Shown: positions 8,661-18,378, counted from the first letter of the stretch. The stretch: DNA of 64,000 nucleotides from Amycolatopsis lexingtonensis (GCF_014873755.1 NZ_JADBEG010000001.1:5687501-5751500), one strand, 5' to 3'. Translations and numbers: made by a program. The notes: generated from the letters alone by a model not told the origin.

Positions 8661-9797
8661 GTGACCGATCCGAGCGAGGAGCTTCAGCAGCGGCTCGAAC
8701 GCGTCCTGCTCGGCGGCAGGCGGAAGTACACCCGGCTCGAAGTGGCGGAGAAGGCCGGCGTGCCCGAGGAACGGTCACGCCGGCTCTGGCGCGCGCTGGG
8801 CTTCGCGACCGTCCGCGACGACGAGGTGGTTTTCACCGACGCAGACGTCGAAGCCATGCGGACGGCCGACCAGCTGGTCGGCTCGGGGCTGATCGACCCG
8901 AGCATCGAGGTGTCGGTGACGCGCGCGCTCGGCCAGCACCTGTCGCGGCTGGCCGAGTGGCAGGTCGACATGCTGTGGGAGCTGATCCGCGAGCAGCCGG
9001 ACCTGGGCCGCAACGAGCGCCAGGTGACCCGCCTGGTCGACCGGCTGCTGCCGGAGCTGGAGCAGGTGCAGAACTTCGTCTGGCGCCGCCACCTGGCGGC
9101 GTACGCCGGCCGGGCGTTCGCGGCGGCGGGCGACAACGTCGAGGCGCGCACGGAGGTCGTCGGCTTCGTCGACATGGTGGGCTACACGCGCCTGACCCGC
9201 CAGATCGACGAGGAGGAGCTGAGCCGCGTCCTCGACGCGTTCGAGACGCTGGCCACGGAGGTGATCGCCGAGCACCACGGCCGCGTGGTGAAGATGATCG
9301 GCGACGAGGTCCTGTTCGTCGCGGACTCGGCGGTCGACGCGGCGGAGATCGCCCTGGCCCTGACCGAACGCACCTCGGCGGACGACAGCCTCCCGGCGGT
9401 CCGCGCGGGCATGGCCTCGGGCCGCATCCTGTCCCGCTTCGGCGACGTGTACGGCTCGGTCGTCAACCTGGCGGCCCGCCTGACGTCGGTGGCGCGCCCG
9501 GGCACGATCCTGGTCGACCGCGAACTGGCCTCGGAGCTCGCGGACGAGAAGGCGTACGAGCTCCGGATGCGCCGCCCGGTGACGGTCCGGGGCTACAACC
9601 GCCTCCGCCCGGCCGCCCTCCGGCGGTCGAGCGAAGCCCCGACGGGGATGTTCGCGAGTTCGCAGCAGCTGGCGGCGGAGATGCTGGGCCTGACGGATCC
9701 GATCGCCCGCGAAGCGGCGCCGGAGGAACCCGGCACGCCACCAGAGGACCAGGTGACGGAGCCGAGGCCCCGACGCCGCCGGCGGCGCATCCGCTGA
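8661..9797 (+). CDS. Class III adenylate cyclase with N-terminal regulatory domain
   Basis: The 378-residue protein has a helical regulatory half (1-160, with KYTRLEVAEKAGVPEERSRRLWRALGF resembling a MerR/wHTH fold) and a class III cyclase domain. All six catalytic residues are present: metal Asp171 (FVDMVGYT) and Asp215 (KMIGDE), base-selecting Lys211 and Asp262 (GDVYG), and Asn269 and Arg273 (VNLAAR). Organisation matches the autoinhibited, pH-sensing Rv1264 type of mycobacteria. It makes cAMP from ATP in the cytoplasm. GTG start, four bases after the Usp gene. The C-terminus is a disordered Arg-rich tail. Confidence 0.9.
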   Translation: MTDPSEELQQRLERVLLGGRRKYTRLEVAEKAGVPEERSRRLWRALGFATVRDDEVVFTDADVEAMRTADQLVGSGLIDPSIEVSVTRALGQHLSRLAEWQVDMLWELIREQPDLGRNERQVTRLVDRLLPELEQVQNFVWRRHLAAYAGRAFAAAGDNVEARTEVVGFVDMVGYTRLTRQIDEEELSRVLDAFETLATEVIAEHHGRVVKMIGDEVLFVADSAVDAAEIALALTERTSADDSLPAVRAGMASGRILSRFGDVYGSVVNLAARLTSVARPGTILVDRELASELADEKAYELRMRRPVTVRGYNRLRPAALRRSSEAPTGMFASSQQLAAEMLGLTDPIAREAAPEEPGTPPEDQVTEPRPRRRRRRIR

Positions 9798-9803
9798 CCG
9801 GGC

Positions 9804-10853
9804 TCAGGCGTCGAAGTCGACCGTGAGCTCCTCCGAGACCGGGTACGACTGGCACGTCAGCACGAAGCCCGCCGCCACCTCGGCCTCCTCCAGCGCGAAG
9901 TTGCGCCGCAGGTCCACCTTGCCCTCCGTCACCCGCGCGCGGCAGGTGCCGCACACGCCGCCCTTGCAGGCGAACGGGAGGTCCGGCCGGAACTTCTGCG
10001 CGCCGTCCAGCACCGACGATGTCCGCGGCAGCGTCATCGTCGAAGCGCGGCCGTCCAGCACGACACGGACCTCGGACGACTCCCCCGCCACGGCCGGGTC
10101 CAGGTGTTCCACCGGCGCGGGCGGGGTGTCGACGTAGAACAGCTCCTGGTGGATCCGCGCCCGCGGTACGTCCAGCGACGTCAGCAGCTCCTGGGCACCG
10201 GAAACCATCTCGAACGGGCCGCACAGCCACCAGTGGTCCACCGACGACACCGGCACCAGCGAGGAGAACAGCGCGCGCAGCTTCGGGACGTCCAGGCGCC
10301 CGGTGAACAGCTCCGCCTCGCGCGGCTCGCGGGAGAGCACGTGGATCAGCTCCAGGCGCGCGGGCGCGCGGTCCTTCAGGTCGGCCAGCTCGTCCGCGAA
10401 CATCACCGTGTCCGTGCGGCGGTTGCCGTACAGCACCGTCACCGTCGCGTCCGGCGTGTCCAGCAACGACGCCACGATCGACAGCACCGGGGTGATGCCC
10501 GAGCCCGCCGCGATCAGCACGTGGTGACCGCCCGAAGCCAAATCCGGGGTGAACGACCCGGTCGGTGTCGCCACCTCGATCGTGTCGCCGGGACGGACCT
10601 CGTTGACCAGCCACGACGAGAACAAGCCGTCCGGGACCAGGCGGACGCCCACCCGGGGCGCCGCGCCCGCCGGCGCGCAGATCGAGTACGACCGGCGCTC
10701 GTCGCGGCCGTCGATCGAACGCCGCAACGTCAGCGACTGGCCCGGTTTGAAGGCGAACTCCGATGCCAAAGACGCGGGCACGTCGAACGTCACGGCGACC
10801 GCGTCGTCGCACAACCGGCTGACGCCCGCGACCTTCAGGGGATGGAACGCCAC
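9804..10853 (-). CDS. paaE: Phenylacetyl-CoA epoxidase reductase subunit PaaE
   Basis: The 349-residue electron-transfer subunit has an FNR-type N-terminal half with the flavin motif RRSYSICAP and pyridine-nucleotide loop GSGITPVLSIVASLL, and a plant-type [2Fe-2S] ferredoxin domain at the end with CKGGVCGTC and a fourth cysteine in LTCQSYP. It passes NADPH electrons to the diiron PaaA. The GTG at 10851-10853 starts one base after the paaD stop, and AAGGAG lies upstream inside paaD. It is the last gene of paaZABCDE and converges with the adenylate cyclase gene. Confidence 0.95.
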   Translation of the reverse strand: MAFHPLKVAGVSRLCDDAVAVTFDVPASLASEFAFKPGQSLTLRRSIDGRDERRSYSICAPAGAAPRVGVRLVPDGLFSSWLVNEVRPGDTIEVATPTGSFTPDLASGGHHVLIAAGSGITPVLSIVASLLDTPDATVTVLYGNRRTDTVMFADELADLKDRAPARLELIHVLSREPREAELFTGRLDVPKLRALFSSLVPVSSVDHWWLCGPFEMVSGAQELLTSLDVPRARIHQELFYVDTPPAPVEHLDPAVAGESSEVRVVLDGRASTMTLPRTSSVLDGAQKFRPDLPFACKGGVCGTCRARVTEGKVDLRRNFALEEAEVAAGFVLTCQSYPVSEELTVDFDA

Positions 10854-10854
10854 C

Positions 10855-11343
10855 TCAGATCTCCTTGACGTGTTCGAACGGCTCCGCGCACGACCGGCAG
10901 CGCCACAAGGCTTTGCACGCCGTCGCGCCGAAGCGGGACTGCTCTTCCGTGTCCGGCGATCCACACAGCGGGCAGGAAACGCGCGTGACCGGGGCCGACA
11001 GCGTCAGCGGGATCGGGCCGGAACGGCGCGGGGCGGCCCCCGGGGGCGCGATGCCCGCCGCGGCCAGCTTTTGACGTCCGGCAGAAGAAATCCAGTCCGA
11101 CGTCCACGCCGGCGACAGCTGCGTCCGGATCTCGACGTCGGCGAAGCCCGCCGAAACCAGTGCGTGCTCCAAGTCGTCGCGCATGGTGTCCATCGCCGGG
11201 CAGCCGGTGTACGTCGGGGTGATCGCGACGACCACCCGGCCGTCCTCCTCGGCCACCGAGCGCAGCACGCCCAGGTCCGCCAGGGTCAGCATCGGCAGCT
11301 CGGGGTCGGTGACCGTCGCCGCGACCGCTTCCGCCGTCACCAT
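10855..11343 (-). CDS. paaD: Phenylacetyl-CoA epoxidase accessory protein PaaD
   Basis: The 162-residue protein has an N-terminal MIP18/DUF59-like domain (VTDPELPMLTLADLGVL, then VVVAITPTYTGCPAMD) and a C-terminal zinc-ribbon-like tail (CPLCGSPDTEE followed by CRSCAEPF), as in PaaD/PaaJ. The family is thought to help mature the iron centres of the epoxidase. The start overlaps the paaC stop (ATGGTGA), either at the ATG 11343 or the GTG 11340. Confidence 0.93.
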   Translation of the reverse strand: MVTAEAVAATVTDPELPMLTLADLGVLRSVAEEDGRVVVAITPTYTGCPAMDTMRDDLEHALVSAGFADVEIRTQLSPAWTSDWISSAGRQKLAAAGIAPPGAAPRRSGPIPLTLSAPVTRVSCPLCGSPDTEEQSRFGATACKALWRCRSCAEPFEHVKEI

Positions 11344-12194
11344 TTCGCGTCCGGCATCGCCCGGGCGACGCTCTGCAGCTCCGCCAGCAGGAACCCCATC
11401 TGCTCGGTGTGGACGCCGTCGCGGCCCGTCCGGCCCGAGACGCCCGCCAGCTCGCCGGCGGTGGGCAGAACAAGCGTCGCCGCGGAAAGGGCCTGGTCCA
11501 GCACCGCATCGAACTCCGGCCGCAGCGAAGCCGCGTCCACCAGTTCGAGCGGGTGCGTGCGGAACAGCTCCCCGACGTACGGCCAGACCGCGTCCAGCCC
11601 CTCCTGCATGCGCGAGTGGGACAACTCAGTTCCGTCGCCGAGGCGGACCAGCCACTGCGCCGCGTAGTCGCGGTGGTAGGTCAGCTCCTTGACGCCCTTG
11701 TCCGCGATCGCCGCCAGCACCGGGTCGGCCGACGACACCAGCCGCTGCAGCAGCGCCAGCCGCCACGTCGAGAACACGAACAGCCGCGCGATCAGGTGCC
11801 CGAAGTGGCCGCCGCCCAGCTCGGCGAGCCGGACGTTGCGGAACTCGTTTTCCGCGCGCAGGAAGGCGAACGAGTCCTCCGTGCGCCCCGAGCCGTCGGC
11901 CTTGCCGGCCCGCGCGAGCAGCAGCCGCGCCTGGCCGAGCAGGTCGAGGCCGATGTTGGCGATCGCGACCTCGTCCTCCAGCTCGGGCGCGTTGGTGCAC
12001 CACTCCTGCAGCCGGTGGGAGAAGATCAGCGCGTCGTCGCCCAGCATCAGGCAGTAGGCGGCCAACGAAGCACCGTCCACCCCGGCCGGGACCGAAGTGT
12101 CCACTCCGGACAGTGGGTCCTCGAAGCCGGTGCCGAACGCCCAGCGGGCGTCGTTCTCCTCGGTCAGCGACTCGTAGACGTTGTCGAAACTCAT
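11337..12194 (-). CDS. paaC: Phenylacetyl-CoA epoxidase structural subunit PaaC
   Basis: The 285-residue ferritin-like subunit pairs with PaaA in the epoxidase core. It shows AYCLMLGDDALIFSHRLQEWC, LDLLGQARLLLARAG, a LAELGGGHFGHLIARLFVFSTW helix and HRDYAAQWLVRLGDGTELSH, but not the full pair of metal-binding ExxH motifs of PaaA, which fits its structural role. ATG start inside an ATGA overlap with paaB. Confidence 0.93.
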   Translation of the reverse strand: MSFDNVYESLTEENDARWAFGTGFEDPLSGVDTSVPAGVDGASLAAYCLMLGDDALIFSHRLQEWCTNAPELEDEVAIANIGLDLLGQARLLLARAGKADGSGRTEDSFAFLRAENEFRNVRLAELGGGHFGHLIARLFVFSTWRLALLQRLVSSADPVLAAIADKGVKELTYHRDYAAQWLVRLGDGTELSHSRMQEGLDAVWPYVGELFRTHPLELVDAASLRPEFDAVLDQALSAATLVLPTAGELAGVSGRTGRDGVHTEQMGFLLAELQSVARAMPDAKW

Positions 12195-12547
12195 ATGTGC
12201 GGCACCTCCTCGGGGATGTCGTAGAACGTCGGGTGCCGGTACACCTTGTCGCCGCTGGGCGCGAAGAACGGGTCCTTCTCGTCCGGCGACGACGCCGTGA
12301 TGTCCGCGGCCTGCACGACCCAGATCGACACGCCTTCGTTGCGGCGCGTGTAGAGGTCGCGAGCGTGGTGCAGCGCCATCTCGTCGTCGGCCGCGTGCAG
12401 CGAACCGACGTGCACGTGGTTCAGCCCGCGCTTGCCGCGGACGAACACCTCGTACAGCGGCCAGTCGTGCTTCACCGGTCCCGGGGCGGCGGGCACGCCT
12501 TCGAGCGGGACGGCGCCGTGGCCGCCTTCGGCCGTCAGGTCGCTCAC
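12191..12547 (-). CDS. paaB: Phenylacetyl-CoA epoxidase subunit PaaB
   Basis: This 118-residue small subunit has the PaaB core [21 protein letters not shown], then [15 protein letters not shown] and the C-terminal signature [16 protein letters not shown]. It bridges PaaA-PaaC heterodimers. The GTG start overlaps the paaA stop by four bases (GTGA), and its own stop overlaps paaC (ATGA), so translation is coupled on both sides. Confidence 0.95.
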   Translation of the reverse strand: MSDLTAEGGHGAVPLEGVPAAPGPVKHDWPLYEVFVRGKRGLNHVHVGSLHAADDEMALHHARDLYTRRNEGVSIWVVQAADITASSPDEKDPFFAPSGDKVYRHPTFYDIPEEVPHI

Positions 12548-13476
12548 TTGCGCTCCTTCTTCTTCGCGTGCGCCACGGCGGCTTCCCGCACCCACGCACC
12601 GTCTTCGTGCGCACGGCGCCGGTGGGCGATCCGCGACGCGTTGCACGGGCCGTTGCCCTTCAGCACGTTCTTGAACTCGTCCCAGTCGACCGCGCCGAAG
12701 TCGTAGTGCCCACGCTCGGGGTTCCAGCGAAGGTCCGGGTCCGGGAACGTGACACCCAGCGCGGCGGCCTGCGGGACCGACATGTCGACGAAGCGCTGCC
12801 GCAGCTCGTCGTTGGTGTGGCGCTTGACCTTCCACGCCATCGACTGCGCGGTGTTCGGCGAGTCGGCGTCCGGCGGGCCGAACATCATCAGCGACGGCCA
12901 CCACCAGCGGTTCACGGCCTCCTGGACCATCTCCCGCTGCTGGTCGGTGCCCTTCATCATCGTCATCAGCAGCTCGAACCCCTGCCGCTGGTGGAACGAC
13001 TCCTCCTTGCAGATCCGGATCATCGCCCGCGCGTACGGCCCGTACGACGACCGGCACAGCGGCACCTGGTTGCAGATCGCCGCGCCGTCGACCAGCCAGC
13101 CGATCACGCCGACGTCGGCGAAGGTCAGCGTCGGGTAGTTGAAGATCGACGAGTACTTCTGCCTGCCCGTGATGAGCTTGTCGGTCAGGTCCGCGCGGTC
13201 CGCGCCCAGCGTCGCCGCCGCGGAGTACAGGTAGAGGCCGTGGCCGGCTTCGTCCTGCACCTTCGCCAGCAGGATCGCCTTGCGCCGCAACGACGGCGCC
13301 CGCGTGATCCAGTTGCCCTCCGGCTGCATGCCGATGATCTCCGAGTGCGCGTGCTGCGCGATCTGCCGGATCATCGTCTTGCGGTAGCCGTCGGGCACCC
13401 AGTCGCGCGGCTCGACGCGCTGGTCGCGCTCGATGGTCGCCTCGAAGTGCTCTTCGAGCGATGCCACAGCGGTCAC
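12544..13476 (-). CDS. paaA: Phenylacetyl-CoA epoxidase catalytic subunit PaaA
   Basis: The 310-residue diiron oxygenase subunit, of usual length, forms the ring-1,2-epoxide of phenylacetyl-CoA. Metal ligands are visible in [13 protein letters not shown] and [15 protein letters not shown], both E-x2-H motifs. The GTG at 13474-13476 is chosen: AAGGAG lies six bases upstream and the codon overlaps the paaZ stop as GTGA. A much longer open frame continues upstream but is antisense-like readthrough inside paaZ. Confidence 0.95.
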   Translation of the reverse strand: MTAVASLEEHFEATIERDQRVEPRDWVPDGYRKTMIRQIAQHAHSEIIGMQPEGNWITRAPSLRRKAILLAKVQDEAGHGLYLYSAAATLGADRADLTDKLITGRQKYSSIFNYPTLTFADVGVIGWLVDGAAICNQVPLCRSSYGPYARAMIRICKEESFHQRQGFELLMTMMKGTDQQREMVQEAVNRWWWPSLMMFGPPDADSPNTAQSMAWKVKRHTNDELRQRFVDMSVPQAAALGVTFPDPDLRWNPERGHYDFGAVDWDEFKNVLKGNGPCNASRIAHRRRAHEDGAWVREAAVAHAKKKERK

Positions 13477-15503
13477 GGCTGCTCCTTCGAAACCAGGGTC
13501 AGGACGTCGTACTTGGCCACGGACTCGCCCTCGGCGTTGGTCACGTCGGCGTCCCAGCGGACCTCGCCGTACTCCTGGTCGATCCGCGGGGTGATCTGCT
13601 TGGCGGTCAGGGTCACCGTCAGCGCGTCGCCGACCTTGACCGGCGTGAGGAACCGCAGGTTCTCCAGGCCGTAGTTGGCCAGCACCGGGCCGGGCTCGGG
13701 CGAGACGAACAGGCCCGCCGCGAACGAGACGACCAGGTAGCCGTGCGCGACGATCCCGCCGAACAGCGGGTTCGCGGCCGCGGCTTCGGGGTCGGTGTGG
13801 GCGTAGAACGTGTCGCCGGTGAACTCGGCGAAGTGGTCGACGTCCTCCTGCGTGACCGTGCGCGGCCCGGCGACGACCGAGTCCCCGATGCGCAGCTCGG
13901 CCAGGGACTTGCGGAACGGGTGGACTTCGCCCTCGGTCCGCGGCGCGCCGGTCACCCAGCGGCCGGTCACCGCGGACAGCACCGCGGGCGAGCCCTGCAC
14001 GGCGGTGCGCTGCATGTGGTGCAGCACGCCGCGGATGCCGCCCATCTCCTCGCCGCCACCCGCGCGGCCCGGGCCGCCGTGGACCAGCTGCGGCATCGGC
14101 GAACCGTGGCCCGTGGACTCCTTCGCGTCTTCGGCGTCCAGCACCAGCAGGCGGCCGTGGAACGGCGCCGCGCCCAGCACGACCTCGCGGACGAACTCCT
14201 TGTCCGCGCTGACGATCGACCCGGCCAGGCTGCCGCCGCCGCGCGCGGCGAACTCGACGACCTGCTCGGTGGACGTGTACGGCATCAGCGTCGAGACCGG
14301 GCCGAACGCCTCGACCTCGTGCGGCTCCGAGCGCTCCGGGTCGGCCTTGAGCAGCACCGGGGAGATGAACGCGCCGCGCTCGGCGTCGGCGTCGACCACG
14401 TCGACCTGCTCGGGGTCCCCGAACACGACACTGCCGGCGTCCAGCAGCGCCTTCAGCGACCGCCGGACCTCCTCGCGCTGCTCCAGGCTGGCCAGCGCGC
14501 CCATCCGGACGCCCTCGGCGGCCGGGTTCCCGACGGTCACCTTCGCGAGCCGCTCGGCCGCGGCGGAAGCGACGTCGTCCAGCAGCGAAGCCGGGACGAA
14601 CGCGCGGCGGATCGCGGTGCACTTCTGGCCCGCCTTGACCGTCATCTCCGTGGTCAGCTGCTTGACGAACAGGTCGAACTCGGTGGTGCCCTTGACGGCG
14701 TCCGGGCCGAGGATCGAGCAGTTCAGCGAGTCGGCCTCGGCGTTGAACCGCACCGAGTTCCGCACGATCGCCGGGTGCGCGCGCAGCTTCTGCGCCGTCG
14801 ACGCCGAGCCGGTGAACGACACCAGGTCCTGCGCGGTGACGTGGTCGAGCAGGTCGCCGACGCTGCCGGCGACGAACTGCAGCGAACCCTCGGGCAGGAT
14901 CCCCGACTCGACGATCAGCTCGACCAGCCGCGCGGTCAGGTACGCCGTCGAGCTGGCCGGCTTCACCAGGCTCGGGACGCCGGCGAGGAACGCGGGCGCG
15001 AACTTCTCCAGCGGGCCCCAGACAGGGAAGTTGAACGCGTTGATCTGCACCGCCACGCCCCGCAGCGGGGTCGCGATGTGCTGGGCGACGAACGTGCCCC
15101 CACGCGACAGCGGCTCGACGGCGCCCTCGACGTAGACGGTGTCGTTCGGCAGCTCGCGCTTGCCCTTCGAGCCGTAGCTGAACAGGACGCCGATGCCGCC
15201 GTCGATGTCGAACTTCGAGTCACCGAGCGTCGCGCCGGTGCACGCGGAGAGCGCGTACAGCTCCTCGCGGTGCTCGCGCAGGTGCGAAGCCAGTGCCTTC
15301 AGCAGGGCCGCGCGCTGGTGGAACGTCAGTTCGCGCAGGGCCGGGCCGCCCACGCGGCGGCCGTACTCCAGCGCGCCCGCGAAGTCGACACCCTTCGACG
15401 AGATCCGGGCGACCTCCTCGCCCGTGGCCGCGTCGTGCAGCGGGACGCCCTCGTCCGCCGCTGTGTGCCAGCTCCCGGAGACGTAGCTGCGCAGCAGTGC
15501 CAT
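13473..15503 (-). CDS. paaZ: Bifunctional oxepin-CoA hydrolase / 3-oxo-5,6-dehydrosuberyl-CoA semialdehyde dehydrogenase PaaZ
   Basis: The 676-residue fusion opens the oxepin ring and oxidises the resulting aldehyde. Residues 1 to about 515 are an aldehyde dehydrogenase with FNAEADSLN (general base Glu) and [13 protein letters not shown] (nucleophile Cys). Residues about 535-676 are a MaoC-type hydratase with [17 protein letters not shown] and [12 protein letters not shown]. It is the first gene of the leftward operon, and a PaaR-type operator lies 24 bases before the ATG. Confidence 0.95.
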   Translation of the reverse strand: MALLRSYVSGSWHTAADEGVPLHDAATGEEVARISSKGVDFAGALEYGRRVGGPALRELTFHQRAALLKALASHLREHREELYALSACTGATLGDSKFDIDGGIGVLFSYGSKGKRELPNDTVYVEGAVEPLSRGGTFVAQHIATPLRGVAVQINAFNFPVWGPLEKFAPAFLAGVPSLVKPASSTAYLTARLVELIVESGILPEGSLQFVAGSVGDLLDHVTAQDLVSFTGSASTAQKLRAHPAIVRNSVRFNAEADSLNCSILGPDAVKGTTEFDLFVKQLTTEMTVKAGQKCTAIRRAFVPASLLDDVASAAAERLAKVTVGNPAAEGVRMGALASLEQREEVRRSLKALLDAGSVVFGDPEQVDVVDADAERGAFISPVLLKADPERSEPHEVEAFGPVSTLMPYTSTEQVVEFAARGGGSLAGSIVSADKEFVREVVLGAAPFHGRLLVLDAEDAKESTGHGSPMPQLVHGGPGRAGGGEEMGGIRGVLHHMQRTAVQGSPAVLSAVTGRWVTGAPRTEGEVHPFRKSLAELRIGDSVVAGPRTVTQEDVDHFAEFTGDTFYAHTDPEAAAANPLFGGIVAHGYLVVSFAAGLFVSPEPGPVLANYGLENLRFLTPVKVGDALTVTLTAKQITPRIDQEYGEVRWDADVTNAEGESVAKYDVLTLVSKEQP

Positions 15504-15526
15504 CAGGTCCCGACCTCCACCGAATT

Positions 15527-15548
15527 ACCTACCGGACGTTCAGTTATT
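15527..15548. promoter_or_regulatory. PaaR-type operator proximal to paaZ
   Basis: The 22-bp site starts ACCTACCG, has CG at its centre and ends CAGTTATT. Against the corynebacterial PaaR consensus as I remember it (ACTNACCG, six bases with central CG, CGGTNAGT) it matches 13 of 16 defined positions. It lies 24 bases upstream of paaZ. Confidence 0.55.
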
Positions 15549-15633
15549 TGCATGGTAGCCGCCGTACTCGGAGATCGGAAGGGGCGACGCTTGACACGGC
15601 CCCGGCCACTGCCTTTACTGAGCGAAACCGCGA

Positions 15634-15655
15634 GGTGACCGTCCATTCGGTCAGT
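15634..15655. promoter_or_regulatory. PaaR-type operator proximal to paaI
   Basis: GGTGACCG, then a six-base centre, then CGGTCAGT. It matches 13 of 16 defined positions of the same consensus and contains a perfect ACCG/CGGT pair. It lies 15 bases upstream of the paaI ATG. Two sites in one divergent promoter suggest joint control of both operons. Confidence 0.6.
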
Positions 15656-15670
15656 CGGATCGGAGGGTCG

Positions 15671-16081
15671 ATGACCAACGCCGCGCACACCATGTTCGCC
15701 GCCGACGAGGCGTCGCGCGCGCTGGGCATCGAACTCGTCGAAGCGGGCGACGGCCGGGCCGTGGCGACCATGACGATCACGCGCGAAATGGTCAACGGCC
15801 ACGACATCGCCCACGGCGGGTACGTCTTCCTGCTCGCCGACACCGCGTTCGCCTGCGCCTGCAACACCCACGGCCCGGTGACGGTCGCCGCGGGCGCCGA
15901 AATCTCCTTCGTCGCGGCCGGCCGGCTCGGCGACCACCTGGTCGCCACGGCCACCGAGCGCACCCGCTACGGCCGCAACGGCATCTACGACGTCACCGTG
16001 CACCGGGAGACCCCCGCGGGGCCCGAGGTCGTCGCCGAATTCCGCGGCCGCAGCCGCACCATCTCCGCGAAACGGGACTGA
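15671..16081 (+). CDS. paaI: Hydroxyphenylacetyl-CoA thioesterase PaaI
   Basis: The 136-residue hotdog-fold thioesterase has GHDIAHGGYVFLLADTAFACACN, the PaaI signature with HGG preceding the catalytic acidic residue, then AAGAEISFVAAGRLGDHL. It releases dead-end aryl-CoA esters and so protects CoA supply in the phenylacetate pathway. The ATG at 15671 has GGAGGG five bases upstream; a longer upstream frame has no support. Two bases separate it from paaK. Confidence 0.9.
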   Translation: MTNAAHTMFAADEASRALGIELVEAGDGRAVATMTITREMVNGHDIAHGGYVFLLADTAFACACNTHGPVTVAAGAEISFVAAGRLGDHLVATATERTRYGRNGIYDVTVHRETPAGPEVVAEFRGRSRTISAKRD

Positions 16082-16083
16082 GC

Positions 16084-17361
16084 ATGATCGAGACGGACAT
16101 CGGCGCGGACGAGCTGGCCGCCCGGCAGCTGGAGCGGCTGCAGTGGACGCTCCGGCACGCCTACGCGAACGTGCCCGCGTACACGCGGAAGTTCGACGAG
16201 GCCGGCGTCCACCCCGACGACTGCAAGGAGCTCGCCGACCTGGCGAAGTTCCCGTTCACCACCAAGCAGGACCTGCGCGAGAACTACCCGTTCGGGATGT
16301 TCGCCGTGCCGCAGGAGCAGGTCCGGCGCATCCACGCCTCCAGCGGCACCACCGGCAAGGCCACCGTCGTCGGCTACACCGAGCAGGACATCGACACCTG
16401 GGCGACGGTGATGGCCCGGTCCATCCACGCCGCCGGCGGCCGGCCGGGGCACAAGGTGCACGTCGCCTACGGCTACGGCCTGTTCACCGGCGGGCTCGGC
16501 GCGCACTACGGCGCCGAAAAGCTGGGCTGCACCGTGATCCCGGCGTCCGGCGGCATGACGGCCCGCCAGGTGCAGCTCATCACCGACTTCAAGCCCGAGG
16601 TCATCATGGTCACGCCGTCGTACATGCTGACCCTGCTCGACGAGTTCGAGCGCCAGGGCGTGGACCCCAGGACGAGTTCCCTCAAGGTGGGCATCTTCGG
16701 TGCCGAGCCGTGGACCGAGCAGATGCGCGCGGAGATCGAGGAGCGGTTCGCGCTCGACGCCGTCGACATCTACGGGCTGTCCGAGGTGATGGGCCCGGGC
16801 GTCGCCCAGGAGTGCGTCGAGACGAAAGACGGCCTGCACATCTGGGAGGACCACTTCTACCCCGAGGTGATCGACCCCTTCGACGAGCACGTGCTGGAAG
16901 CCGGCGAAACCGGCGAGCTGCTGTTCACGTCGCTGACCAAGCAGGCGCTGCCGATCATCCGCTACCGCACCCGCGACCTCACGGCGTTGCGCCCCGGCAC
17001 CGCGCGGCCGGCGTTCCGGCGGATGGACAAGGTCACCGGCCGCACCGACGACCTCATCATCCTGCGCGGGGTCAACGTCTTCCCGACGCAGATCGAGGAG
17101 ATCGTGCTGCGGACCGAAGGGCTGAGCCCGCACTTCCAGCTCGTCCGGTCCACGCGCGGGCGCCTCGACCACCTGACCGTGCTGGTCGAGGCGCGCCACG
17201 ACGCTTCCGCCGCGCTGCGGGAGTCGGCCGCCGCCGCACTGGTCACCGGCGTGAAGGACGGCGTCGGCGTCACCGTGTCGGTGGACGTCGTCGACCCGGA
17301 CACCCTCGAGCGCTCGATGGGCAAGATGCGGCGCATCGTCGACCGCCGGGAGAAGCCGTGA
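16084..17361 (+). CDS. paaK: Phenylacetate-CoA ligase
   Basis: The 425-residue adenylate-forming ligase activates phenylacetate with ATP and CoA, the entry step of the pathway. Visible motifs are the phosphate loop SSGTTGKATVVGYT (about residues 85-98), YGLSEVMGPGVAQEC, YRTRDLT and the hinge region VTGRTDDLIILRGVNVFPTQIE. Length is standard for PaaK. Its stop overlaps the GTG of the downstream regulator by four bases. Confidence 0.95.
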   Translation: MIETDIGADELAARQLERLQWTLRHAYANVPAYTRKFDEAGVHPDDCKELADLAKFPFTTKQDLRENYPFGMFAVPQEQVRRIHASSGTTGKATVVGYTEQDIDTWATVMARSIHAAGGRPGHKVHVAYGYGLFTGGLGAHYGAEKLGCTVIPASGGMTARQVQLITDFKPEVIMVTPSYMLTLLDEFERQGVDPRTSSLKVGIFGAEPWTEQMRAEIEERFALDAVDIYGLSEVMGPGVAQECVETKDGLHIWEDHFYPEVIDPFDEHVLEAGETGELLFTSLTKQALPIIRYRTRDLTALRPGTARPAFRRMDKVTGRTDDLIILRGVNVFPTQIEEIVLRTEGLSPHFQLVRSTRGRLDHLTVLVEARHDASAALRESAAAALVTGVKDGVGVTVSVDVVDPDTLERSMGKMRRIVDRREKP

Positions 17362-17954
17362 CCGCGCCCCGCCGCGGGCGCCCCGGCTACGACCTCGAAT
17401 CGCTGCTGCGCGTGGCGGTGAAGCTGTTCAACGAGCGCGGCTACGACGGCACGAGCATGGAAGACCTCTCCCGCAAGCTCGGCATCACGAAGTCGGCGAT
17501 CTACCACCACGTGCCCAGCAAGGAGGAGCTGCTGCGGCTGTCGGTGGACCGGGCGCTGGACGGCCTGTTCGCCGTCGCCGCGGAGGCCACGGCGCTGGAC
17601 GGCCGCGCGATCGACCGGCTCGAACACCTCGTCCGCGGGAGCGTCCTCGTCCTCGCCGACCAGCTCCCGTTCGTCACGCTGCTGCTGCGCGTGCGGGGCA
17701 ACACGAAGGTGGAGCGGGCGGCGCTGACCCGGCGGCGCGAGTTCGACCGCCTGGTGACGGACCTGGTGAAGCAGGCGGCGGCGGAGGGTGACATCCGCCC
17801 GGACGTCGACCCGGCGGTGACCGCCCGGCTCGTGTTCGGCATGGTCAACTCGCTGATCGAGTGGTACCGCCCCCGGCGGGGCTCGTCGGCGGAAGAAGTC
17901 GCGGACGCGGTGTTCAAGGTGGCGTTCGAAGGCCTGCGCACCGCGTCGTCCTGA
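17358..17954 (+). CDS. paaR: TetR family repressor of phenylacetate genes
   Basis: A 198-residue TetR-type protein with helix-turn-helix TSMEDLSRKLGITKSAIYHHVPSKEELL. The GTG start overlaps the paaK stop (GTGA), placing it inside the paaIK operon. Actinobacterial paa clusters commonly carry such a PaaR, released from DNA by phenylacetyl-CoA; two matching operators lie at 15527-15548 and 15634-15655. Assignment rests on position and operator match, not on a ligand motif. Confidence 0.8.
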   Translation: MTAPRRGRPGYDLESLLRVAVKLFNERGYDGTSMEDLSRKLGITKSAIYHHVPSKEELLRLSVDRALDGLFAVAAEATALDGRAIDRLEHLVRGSVLVLADQLPFVTLLLRVRGNTKVERAALTRRREFDRLVTDLVKQAAAEGDIRPDVDPAVTARLVFGMVNSLIEWYRPRRGSSAEEVADAVFKVAFEGLRTASS

Positions 17955-17964
17955 GCCCGGCGGC

Positions 17965-18333
17965 TCAGCCGCGGTCGTGGAGGGTGATCCGGTAGCCGTC
18001 GGGGTCGGCGAAGGTGAACGTCCGGCCGAAGGGGCCGTCGATCGGGGCGGAGACGATGGTCTGCCCGTCGGCGGCCAGCGCGTCGTGGATGGCCTGGACG
18101 TCCGTGGCGTGCAGCCAGATCGCGGCCCCGATGCCCGGCTGGGCGACCGAGTCGAGGTCGGTGCCCGGAATGACGTCGCGGAGCGCGAACGCGATCGGCT
18201 TCGTCTCGAAGACGACGGCGTGCGGCGGTCCGGCCGGCGAGCGGACGAGGCCGAGGTACTTCTCGTAGAACGCCTGCGACGCGTCGAGGTCGCGTGCCTG
18301 CAGCGAAATGAAGTCGGGGCCGGTGGCGGGCAT
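17965..18333 (-). CDS. Glyoxalase/bleomycin-resistance (VOC) family protein
   Basis: The 122-residue single VOC domain runs FISLQARDLDASQAFYEKYLG at the start, VVFETKPIAFALRDV in the middle, IWLHATDVQAIHDALAADG, then FGRTFTFADPDGYRITLHDRG at the end. Substrate is unknown; family members isomerise, dioxygenate or bind small molecules. AAGGAG precedes the ATG. It diverges from a MarR gene, and a twin operator lies between them, so MarR likely represses it. Confidence 0.8.
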   Translation of the reverse strand: MPATGPDFISLQARDLDASQAFYEKYLGLVRSPAGPPHAVVFETKPIAFALRDVIPGTDLDSVAQPGIGAAIWLHATDVQAIHDALAADGQTIVSAPIDGPFGRTFTFADPDGYRITLHDRG

Positions 18334-18350
18334 GATGGTTCTCCTTCTTC

Positions 18351-18368
18351 GTGTCAGTCTTCTGACAC
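18351..18368. promoter_or_regulatory. MarR operator 1
   Basis: A perfect inverted repeat: GTGTCAG, four bases, CTGACAC. It is repeated 28 bp downstream as operator 2 with the shared core TGTCAG-N4-CTGACA. It lies just upstream of the VOC gene's ribosome-binding site. Confidence 0.75.
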
Positions 18369-18378
18369 GTCGAACTCT

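Noticed and set aside
13461..15638. 725-codon plus-strand open frame
   Set aside because: Antisense shadow of paaZ, which has full catalytic motifs.
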